DNA from: an uncultured Dehalococcoidia bacterium
GTDB taxonomy: Bacteria; Chloroflexota; Dehalococcoidia; GIF9; UBA5629
Direction of reading: 5' to 3'
NCBI GenBank assembly: GCA_903929005.1
Contig: CAIYTC010000177.1
Location: 1-56,189, forward strand
Length of the DNA: 56,189 nucleotides
In this document: piece by piece, positions 26,953 to 33,407 of the stretch
Numbering within the stretch: position 1 is the first letter of the stretch
Layout: every line of letters begins with the position of its first letter
Program-made: the position numbers and the translations under genes
The notes under the pieces: generated by a model
Database searches by the model: none
Told to the model about the DNA's origin: nothing
The model's input: only the letters and a program-made list of their open reading frames with translations

Positions 26953-28407
26953 TCAGCCTCCCGAATATATTTTATTTCCCGTAGCTATTGATAAAAATTT
27001 CCCGTCTGACGATTTAGTTTTTTCCCCGTCAAGAAGTGTGCGCCTGTGCAGGAACAGGTTGCCGTCCTCGTCTATGTAACCTGTGTCGCCCGAATACAGC
27101 CATCCGTCCCGCAGCATGTCAGCCGTTTCCTGCGGCTGCTGCCAGTACTCTTTCATCAGGTTGGGCGCCTTGAAGCAAATCTCGCCGGGTTGCCCGGCCT
27201 TCTTGCTGCCCCGGCCGGTTTCTGCATCAGCAACCCGGATAATTACGTCCGGCAGGGGCAACCCCACCGAACCTTCTTTATTTTCACCCAGTACAGAATT
27301 GAGCGTAGCAGCCTGCATGCACTCTGTCATGGTGTAGCCTTCCAGCAGCCTGCCGCCGGTCATACTTTCAAAGCGTTTCTTGGTCTCGGCCATCAGCGGG
27401 GCGGCGCCCACAATACATAATTTCAGGCTCTCCAGCGCGACCTTGCCCGATTTAACCAGCGGGTGGTTCATAATGCCGATATAGAAAGTCGGCACGCCCG
27501 TCATGCAAGCCGGTTTATATTTTTTAATGCTTTTGACCACGTCCGTGAGGTCGCGCGGGTCGGGTATAAGGACACAGGATGAATGATTGACCATGGCCAA
27601 GCCCAGGGCGCCCACACAGCCGGATACGTGAAATAACGGCATAGTCAGCGCCACCCTGTCATACCACTCCTCAAGCACCGGGCTCAGCCATGCCTTTATC
27701 TGCATGGCAGTCATTACCAGCGCCTGGTGAGTACCCACGGCGCCTTTGGGTGTGCCGGCAGTGCCGCCGCTGAAGAGGATCACGGCCGCATCTGAGGGCT
27801 TCACCTCAATAGCAGGGCGTGCGGCGTTCTTAAATTTTCTCAGCAAATCCTGGAACCATGCATCCCCCCCCTGCAGGGCTATGCGGTGGCCTTCCTTTTT
27901 CTCTTTAACCAGCGTAAAAAGCAGGCCCATGTGCGCGGGCAGGTACTCTTTAACATTAGTTGCGATAACCGCCTTAACCCCGGTCCTGGCCTGCACCGCC
28001 TTCACGGCGGTGTAGAAGGGTGTCAGCGCGATAACAGCAGCAGCGCCCACTTCGTTCAAGGCATGTTCCATTTCGTGCTCCGTGTACAGCGGATTTACCG
28101 GGACGGCGATGGCGCCTGCTTTCCAGATTGCGTGGAAGCCAAGTATCATCTGGGGACAATTGGGCAAAAGCATGGCCACACGGTCACCCTTCTGCACGCC
28201 CAGGGAAATAAGACCTGCGGCCAGGGCATCGCTCTGGCGGATAAAATCAGCATACAATAGCCTGGAGCCTTGGAAAAACAGCACTGCCCGGTAAGGCCTG
28301 GCCCTGGCAGACTCATCGACGATATCGATCATAGTCTTGGGCGGATAAGGTTTCAGCGTGCGCGGCACACCTTTATCATAATTCTTTAACCATGGACATC
28401 GTTCCAA
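26953..28407 (-). CDS. C-terminally truncated acyl-CoA ligase, array copy 6
   Basis: 484 residues from a TTG preceded by TTGGAG. The protein aligns with its neighbours up to YIDEDG near residue 449, then diverges into 35 unrelated residues ending in a stop. The C-terminal subdomain that carries the second-half-reaction hinge and the catalytic lysine (LPKTxVGK in the other copies) is missing, about 80-85 residues. The P-loop also departs from the family: SGGTAGTPKG with Ala in place of Thr. It is likely inactive or a partial-reaction relic, yet it is the promoter-proximal gene of the array and keeps a long open frame. A deletion that joined it to copy 5 would explain the three-base junction. 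Confidence 0.75.
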   Translation of the reverse strand: MERCPWLKNYDKGVPRTLKPYPPKTMIDIVDESARARPYRAVLFFQGSRLLYADFIRQSDALAAGLISLGVQKGDRVAMLLPNCPQMILGFHAIWKAGAIAVPVNPLYTEHEMEHALNEVGAAAVIALTPFYTAVKAVQARTGVKAVIATNVKEYLPAHMGLLFTLVKEKKEGHRIALQGGDAWFQDLLRKFKNAARPAIEVKPSDAAVILFSGGTAGTPKGAVGTHQALVMTAMQIKAWLSPVLEEWYDRVALTMPLFHVSGCVGALGLAMVNHSSCVLIPDPRDLTDVVKSIKKYKPACMTGVPTFYIGIMNHPLVKSGKVALESLKLCIVGAAPLMAETKKRFESMTGGRLLEGYTMTECMQAATLNSVLGENKEGSVGLPLPDVIIRVADAETGRGSKKAGQPGEICFKAPNLMKEYWQQPQETADMLRDGWLYSGDTGYIDEDGNLFLHRRTLLDGEKTKSSDGKFLSIATGNKIYSGG

Positions 28408-28462
28408 GTTACTACTCCAATCCGCACAGTACAGTATGCAAAACCTGACTTCAGGGTATTTT

Positions 28463-28475
28463 CAATCGTTGATTG
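28463..28475. promoter_or_regulatory. Candidate operator of the ligase array
   Basis: caatcgttgattg, a 5-3-5 perfect inverted repeat just downstream of the -10 box of the minus-strand promoter, where a TetR- or GntR-type repressor could block transcription. A second palindrome, cctgacttcagg, is at 28444-28455. The regulator is not in the window. Confidence 0.4.
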
Positions 28476-28484
28476 ATTGGTCAA

Positions 28485-28512
28485 ATTGTATCACAGTGAC
28501 TCGTAAAGTCAA
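28485..28512 (-). promoter_or_regulatory. Sigma70-type promoter for the ligase array
   Basis: On the minus strand TTGACT (complement of 28507-28512) and TACAAT (complement of 28485-28490) are 16 bases apart. The predicted start is near 28478, about 70 bases upstream of the copy 6 start. No comparable promoter is evident between the later copies. Confidence 0.5.
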
Positions 28513-28558
28513 GTCAGGCGATCACAACCCGTGCAGCTACAATTTAATCGTGCCATCC

Positions 28559-29605
28559 CTACGTGGACAGCGCTTGCCGGCGGAGCTGCCCGCAGGCCGC
28601 CTGGATGCCCGCCCCACGCTGCTCCCTCTGCGTCACCATAACACCCGCCTCTTCCAGCACACGCCGGAAGTCCACAATCCTAATAGCCTCCGGCGGATAG
28701 AAACCGCTTTCCGCCACCGTATTGAAAGGGATCAGGTTCACATGGCAGTTCTGCCCTTTTAAGAGATCGGCCAGCCTGGCAGAGTCGGCCTTGCCATCGT
28801 TTACCCCTTTGAGCAGGCAGTATTCAAAGGTCACCCTGCGGCTGGTTTCCCTGAAATAGTGCTTGCAGGCATCGGTTATTTCCTGCAGCGTGAAACGCGT
28901 CATGCCGGGCACCAACTTCCTGCGCAGGGCATCGTCGGCGGCGTGCAGCGAAACAGCCAGCGTACATTGCAGATCCTCGCCTGCCAATCTGTATATGCCG
29001 GGCACGTAGCCGATCGTGCTCAGCGTGACATTGCGCATGCCGATTTTCAATTCGGTATTGAGCAAATGCACCGCCGCCAGGGTGGCATCGTAATTTAATA
29101 ACGGCTCGCCCATGCCCATGAAGACCACATGGCTGACCCTGCCCTCCCCGTCGAGCAATTTCTCCTTAATGGCAACCTCGCCAACAGAGAGCACCTGGTC
29201 AACTATTTCCCCTGCCGACAGGTTGCGTTTAAACCCGCCGGCGCCGGTAGCGCAGAAAGCGCAGCCGATGGGACAGCCGACCTGGGTGGATACGCAGCAG
29301 GAAAAGCGGCCTTCATAAGGCATGCCCACCGTCTCGACCAGCTCCCCATAGGCAGGCTGCAAGAGCAACTTGAAGGTGCCGTCTTTTGACTTGCTGGTCT
29401 TTTTCACCAGGGAGCGGCCTGCCTCGTAGCCCTCCTCCAACTTCGTCTTGAAGGCAACAGGCAAATTAGCCATTTGGCTCATTTTATTGCACCCCTGCCG
29501 GTAGAGCCAGTCAGCTACCTGCTTTCCGCGGAACTCCTTTTCGCCCAGTTCAACAGCGAGTAGCTTCAGTTCAGCTGTAGACATGCCCAGCAATATTTTC
29601 CTCAT
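28559..29605 (-). CDS. rlmN: 23S rRNA (adenine-C2)-methyltransferase / tRNA methyltransferase RlmN
   Basis: 348 residues from the ATG complementary to 29603-29605, preceded by AGGGA; the longer frame upstream has no ribosome site and runs into the RNA promoter region. The radical SAM motif GCPIGCAFCATG (C-x3-C-x2-C) is typical of RlmN/Cfr, and GMGEPLLNYD, STIGYVPGI, SLHAADD and the C-terminal AACGQL with the methyl-carrying Cys are all present. The enzyme methylates A2503 of 23S rRNA and A37 of some tRNAs. It is a housekeeping gene upstream of the ligase array, on the same strand but with a separate promoter between them. Confidence 0.93.
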   Translation of the reverse strand: MRKILLGMSTAELKLLAVELGEKEFRGKQVADWLYRQGCNKMSQMANLPVAFKTKLEEGYEAGRSLVKKTSKSKDGTFKLLLQPAYGELVETVGMPYEGRFSCCVSTQVGCPIGCAFCATGAGGFKRNLSAGEIVDQVLSVGEVAIKEKLLDGEGRVSHVVFMGMGEPLLNYDATLAAVHLLNTELKIGMRNVTLSTIGYVPGIYRLAGEDLQCTLAVSLHAADDALRRKLVPGMTRFTLQEITDACKHYFRETSRRVTFEYCLLKGVNDGKADSARLADLLKGQNCHVNLIPFNTVAESGFYPPEAIRIVDFRRVLEEAGVMVTQREQRGAGIQAACGQLRRQALST

Positions 29606-29669
29606 TTTAGATTTCCCTGCCCAATTATGTATTACTGACGGGCGGACTGCAAGGATTAACAAATCCGGT

Positions 29670-29698
29670 TTGACATCCCCGTTTTTTGGGAGTAGCAT
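29670..29698 (+). promoter_or_regulatory. Promoter for the candidate structured RNA
   Basis: TTGACA (29670-29675) and TAGCAT (29693-29698) with 17-base spacing; the start is predicted near 29705. It points away from rlmN into the gene-free interval. Confidence 0.5.
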
Positions 29699-29704
29699 GA
29701 AACC

Positions 29705-29996
29705 GAGGGTAATAAACAAGACTAACCCTCGCGGAGGTGGTTAATGGTCAAAAAACAGGCCATGCTCGTGATATGGCACTTTCCTTTGACATGCTCTCAT
29801 CTGCGCGGGGAGCAGAGGTAAGCTCCCCTGACGCAGGCAGTGAGAGCCTGTAAAACTCCCGAGCTCTCCGGTACGTAGCAGTAAAGCTGCGGAATTATGG
29901 ACAAAGCAGAGAAATCAGGCTTGCCTGAATGGGGGAGTAGGGAGGAAAACGGATCTGAAAGATCTAAGGGGCTTCGCGTTGCGAAGCCCCTTTTTT
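29705..29996 (+). ncRNA. Candidate structured non-coding RNA, about 290 nt
   Basis: The interval 29606-30025 contains no convincing gene but is bounded by a sigma70-like promoter and a strong terminator in the same direction. Stems seen by eye: cgagggt/accctcg (29704-29731); a long three-part stem gctctca/tgagagc (29793-29799 with 29841-29847) enclosing ctgcg/cgcag and ggggagc/gctcccc; tcaggc/gcctga (29915-29928); gatc/gatc (29952-29963). It lacks the signatures of RNase P, tmRNA and SRP RNA, and no 6S-like end-closing rod is seen. The 5' edge follows ATGA, which recalls free-standing HEARO (IscB-associated omega) RNAs; this identity is speculative. Confidence 0.55.
29968..29996 (+). terminator. 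Rho-independent terminator of the candidate RNA
   Basis: ggggcttcgc-gtt-gcgaagcccc followed by six T residues: a perfect ten-base-pair stem with a three-base loop and U-tract on the plus strand. The reverse strand is preceded by A-rich sequence, so it may also end the activase transcript on the minus strand less efficiently. Confidence 0.85.
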
Positions 29997-30025
29997 ATTC
30001 TCTTATATTACCGTTTCGCGGCTTT

Positions 30026-30982
30026 CTAATACCCGTCAGTTGCATTCAATCCTTTGGCTTTGAATATATCAATTATCCCGCACATGCGCTCGCTGGTGAG
30101 CGGTGTGCGGCCGTTCAGTTGGTAGGCCCGGCCCAGCGACTGGTACTTGGCCCGGCCCCACTCATGATAGCCCAGCAGCGACATTTTCTCGGCCTTCATG
30201 CCCTGCAGCTTGCCGGCCAGCGCCTGCATATATTTATCGCTGTCGTTGTAACCGGGGATGACTGGCAACCTGATCCAAATGCGGGATTTATTGGCATTCA
30301 TGGCCTTCTCCAAATTAGAGAGGATAAGCTTGTTGTCCACACCTGTACCATCGCGGTGCTCCTCAGCGTCGACATGCTTGACATCAAAAAGCACCAGGTC
30401 GGTATATTCCAGCGCTTTCTCCAATATCTCCCAGGGTACATGTCCGCAAGTATCCAGGGCAGTGTTGAAACCGCGCTCTTTAAGACAGGTGAGCAACTCC
30501 AGGGCGAAACCGGCCTGAAGCAAAGGTTCACCGCCCGACAGGGTGACGCCTCCTCCCGAGTTGCGGTAGAAAAGCTCATCTTTTGAGCACTCTTCGACCA
30601 CCTCCCCAACGCTCATCTGCCTGCCGGCCAGCTCAAGGGCGTCTTCCCAGCAGACTTCCATGCATTTCAGGCAGAGGTCGCATTTATCCCTGTCCAACCG
30701 CAGGCCGCTGGCAGCCAGCGAGAGCGCGCCAGGTGCACAGACCGTAATGCAGCGCCCGCAGCCGTTGCAGCGGGCCTCCCTGACCATTAACTCGGCAGCC
30801 GGACTGAGCGATTCAGGGTTGGAGCACCACTTGCAGCGCAGGGGGCAACCCTTGAAAAAGACCGTGCTCCTGATGCCCGGACCGTCATGTATGCTGTAGC
30901 GCTGGATGTTGAAGACCAGGCCTTTAGTGTCCGTACCGCCCTTGTACGCGCTTCCGGCAGGCTCCCGTGAATCTAAAAGCAC
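30026..30982 (-). CDS. Glycyl radical enzyme activating enzyme (radical SAM)
   Basis: 318 residues. The GTG start (complement of 30980-30982) overlaps the last ten bases of the glycyl radical enzyme gene, which indicates translational coupling. The radical SAM motif CPLRCKWCSNPES is followed by a two-cluster ferredoxin insert (CNGCGRC, CDLCLKC) as in activases of decarboxylases, dehydratases and X-succinate synthases rather than PFL itself, whose activase lacks the insert. GGGVTLSGGEPLLQ and DVKHVD are further family motifs. It generates the glycyl radical on its partner by hydrogen abstraction with the 5'-deoxyadenosyl radical. An alternative downstream start cannot be excluded, because no clear ribosome site precedes the GTG. 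Confidence 0.92.
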   Translation of the reverse strand: MLLDSREPAGSAYKGGTDTKGLVFNIQRYSIHDGPGIRSTVFFKGCPLRCKWCSNPESLSPAAELMVREARCNGCGRCITVCAPGALSLAASGLRLDRDKCDLCLKCMEVCWEDALELAGRQMSVGEVVEECSKDELFYRNSGGGVTLSGGEPLLQAGFALELLTCLKERGFNTALDTCGHVPWEILEKALEYTDLVLFDVKHVDAEEHRDGTGVDNKLILSNLEKAMNANKSRIWIRLPVIPGYNDSDKYMQALAGKLQGMKAEKMSLLGYHEWGRAKYQSLGRAYQLNGRTPLTSERMCGIIDIFKAKGLNATDGY

Positions 30983-33369
30983 TGCGGAGTCCTGGCTATG
31001 ATGGAATCCTGTATATTCCTGTCCAGGTCGATAAAGTAGGCAGCGAAGCCGGCCACCCTTACCATCAGCGCGGGGTACTTCTCAGGATGCTCCTGCGCAT
31101 CCTCCAGCGTCTCCCGGTTCACGGTGGAGAACTGGATATGATGTATGCCCATATCGGCGAACGTTTTGAGATACTGCGCGAAGACCCCGGCGTTATGCCC
31201 TACCAGGTACTGCGGCATGAAGCTCTGGTTGAAGAGGTGGTTCCAGCTTATCAGCGGGTCCACCTTGGCCACGGAGCGCAGCACGGCGGTCGGGCCTTTC
31301 TTATCGCGACCGGCCATGGGGGAGATGGTACCGTCGTTGAAGGGGTCGCCCAGCATCCGGCCATCCGCGGTCGCGGCGCAGACCCTGCCGAAGCTCCACC
31401 AGGCAGTGGCGGCTGTGCCGTCAATGTGCACGGGGCCGCCCCAGTTGGTCTTGCATTTAGCGGTCTCCTCTTCGAGGCGGCGGGCCACGTCGCGCGAGGT
31501 CAGGTCGGCATAGTCGTCGTCATTGCCGAATTTGGGTGCGCGCAGGCACATCTGCCGGATCTCCTCGAAGCCCTTCCAGTTGTTTTTGAGCGCCTCTACA
31601 AGCTGCGTCATGGTGATTCTCTTATCGTCAAAAACCAGCTTCTTGACCGCGGTCAGCGAGTCCGCCACGGTGTTGAGTCCGAAGAGCGTCACATCGCGGT
31701 AATCGGGCATGTAGTTCCAATCGCGCACGTCCTGCGACCTCTCGATGCAATCATCGATGACGGAGGACAGGAAGGGACGCGGCGCCCACTCTTTATAGAG
31801 GGCGTCGGCGATATTGGCGATGCGCACCAGGCGGTGTATGACCAGCCGGTAGTTCTCCATGGTGGCATCGAAGAGCTCCTCCATGGAGGTTATCTTCCCG
31901 GGGTCAAGTACCTTGTTGCCTGCCCTCTTGTAAATGGCCAACGGGTCAATGCCCAGCGCCTGGTTGAGGCAGAGGGGAGCGGGCACGCCGCTGGCCCATG
32001 CCGATATATGGCTGAAGTTCTTGCCGGGGATGGTGGGCACCATGCAGTTGTTGATGGAGTAATTGCGCGCATCTTCGAGCGGGGTGCCCAGGTTGACCAG
32101 CCTCTGAACAACGACCTTGTCATTGAAGATGGCCGGTTGGGGCATGCCCGACGCCAGGCACTCGATGGCCTTGTCCACCAGTTTCGGGGGTATGCCGTCA
32201 TGCCAGCGCAGGGCCAGCGGCGGAACGATGGCGCGCACGCTCATAGTAGCATCGAGGATGATAAAGCTCATCTCGCCGGTTACATCGCGGCCTTTAGAAT
32301 CCACACCGCCGATGGTCACCGTCTGGAAGCCCAGCGCGCCGCCGCCGAAGCCGGACCAGATAGGCGCGTGCAGGAAACCGGTCTCCTGGAATTTCACAAA
32401 AAGGAACTCTACCAGCTCCTGGGCCGACTCGCGGGTTACCTTGCCGGCGGCCAGGTCGTTTTCGTAGAAGGGATTGAAGACAACATCGAACCTGATGCCG
32501 GAGCCCACCTGGGGCATCTCCAGGAAATTCACCACCAGGTGGATAAACCAGTAAGACTGAATGGCCTCGTGCAGTGTGCGGGCGGGATCCTCGGGAACGC
32601 GGTCGCAGATATCGGCGATGTTCTCGAGTTCCACCTTGCGCAGCACTTCCTTCTCAGATTTGGCCAGGCTGCGCGCCAGTGCCGCGTACCTTTTGGACCA
32701 CCGGCTGACGGCCTCCAGTGTTATGATAGCGCCCTGCAGGAAATCCTTCCTTTTAACAAAATCAATGCCGTTGATGGTCTCAGCCATATATTCTTCATCA
32801 AGCTTCTTGAGACGCTCCTTAGCTTCCTCCAGGATACCTTTCAGCCCCATGGAAAGTATCTTGTCATAGTTGGGCGTGGCCGATTCCCAGTTGAAGATCC
32901 AGAACTGCTCGGCCAGCTCCTTGGTCAGGTATTTTTTGGCCATGTGGTGGATGGAGCGGTCGCCCCAGTAGGCGCCTATCTCCTTGAGCTCCTGTCTGCC
33001 CTCGTCGGTGAGCATGCTGGTGTAGACCTGGCCGGGGGCGGTCTCACGGGCTATCCACTTCCAGGCCAGTTCGGGGTAAAAGGGCACCGAATCGCTGTTG
33101 GAGGCGTAATTGCCCACGATCATTTCGTCGGGCCGGATATAAATTGTCATGTTATCCAAAAGGTGCGCCAGCGCCCTGGCGCGGCGCAGCGAAGTGGGTT
33201 GCCCCTCGGTTTGCTTGTATGATTGTGTCACCAGCTTCGCGCGCTCCAGGTCGAGCGACCAGATGAAGCCCGGCCTGGTGGCCCTGGCATCAGCGCTGAG
33301 CGACTCCAGCGCCACCTGCTGCGCCTTGATAGGAGTCTTAACCATTAATTCCTGCGTTCTTGTGGTCAT
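30973..33369 (-). CDS. Glycyl radical enzyme (PFL-like family), substrate unknown
   Basis: 798 residues, GGAGG before the ATG. The C-terminal radical loop is RVAGFAAYF with Gly774, 24 residues from the end. The thiyl-radical Cys is most likely Cys442 in YSINNCMVPTIPGKNF. The Cys is followed by Met-Val, not by the Val-Glu (GCVE) of diol dehydratases, decarboxylases and sulfonate lyases, and not by a second Cys as in PFL. X-succinate synthases also lack that Glu, so an unusual substrate is possible, but the match is not close enough to name one. It is co-transcribed with its activase and lies 38 bases downstream of the triple-fusion flavoprotein. Confidence 0.9.
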   Translation of the reverse strand: MTTRTQELMVKTPIKAQQVALESLSADARATRPGFIWSLDLERAKLVTQSYKQTEGQPTSLRRARALAHLLDNMTIYIRPDEMIVGNYASNSDSVPFYPELAWKWIARETAPGQVYTSMLTDEGRQELKEIGAYWGDRSIHHMAKKYLTKELAEQFWIFNWESATPNYDKILSMGLKGILEEAKERLKKLDEEYMAETINGIDFVKRKDFLQGAIITLEAVSRWSKRYAALARSLAKSEKEVLRKVELENIADICDRVPEDPARTLHEAIQSYWFIHLVVNFLEMPQVGSGIRFDVVFNPFYENDLAAGKVTRESAQELVEFLFVKFQETGFLHAPIWSGFGGGALGFQTVTIGGVDSKGRDVTGEMSFIILDATMSVRAIVPPLALRWHDGIPPKLVDKAIECLASGMPQPAIFNDKVVVQRLVNLGTPLEDARNYSINNCMVPTIPGKNFSHISAWASGVPAPLCLNQALGIDPLAIYKRAGNKVLDPGKITSMEELFDATMENYRLVIHRLVRIANIADALYKEWAPRPFLSSVIDDCIERSQDVRDWNYMPDYRDVTLFGLNTVADSLTAVKKLVFDDKRITMTQLVEALKNNWKGFEEIRQMCLRAPKFGNDDDYADLTSRDVARRLEEETAKCKTNWGGPVHIDGTAATAWWSFGRVCAATADGRMLGDPFNDGTISPMAGRDKKGPTAVLRSVAKVDPLISWNHLFNQSFMPQYLVGHNAGVFAQYLKTFADMGIHHIQFSTVNRETLEDAQEHPEKYPALMVRVAGFAAYFIDLDRNIQDSIIARTPQCF

Positions 33370-33407
33370 ATTCTGCCTCCTGATTTGGTCGTCCTATATA
33401 AACTTTA

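Noticed and set aside
29705-29967. RNase P RNA, tmRNA, SRP RNA or a cobalamin riboswitch in the rlmN-activase gap
   Set aside because: The diagnostic conserved segments of each were looked for and not found; a downstream gene in the riboswitch direction is also missing, since the activase is on the other strand.
30967-33222. A 751-codon plus-strand open frame opposite the glycyl radical enzyme gene
   Set aside because: It is the antisense of a clearly coding gene with strong motifs; the translation is His/Gly/Val-rich with no family motif and no ribosome site. Long mirror frames are expected from the codon bias here.
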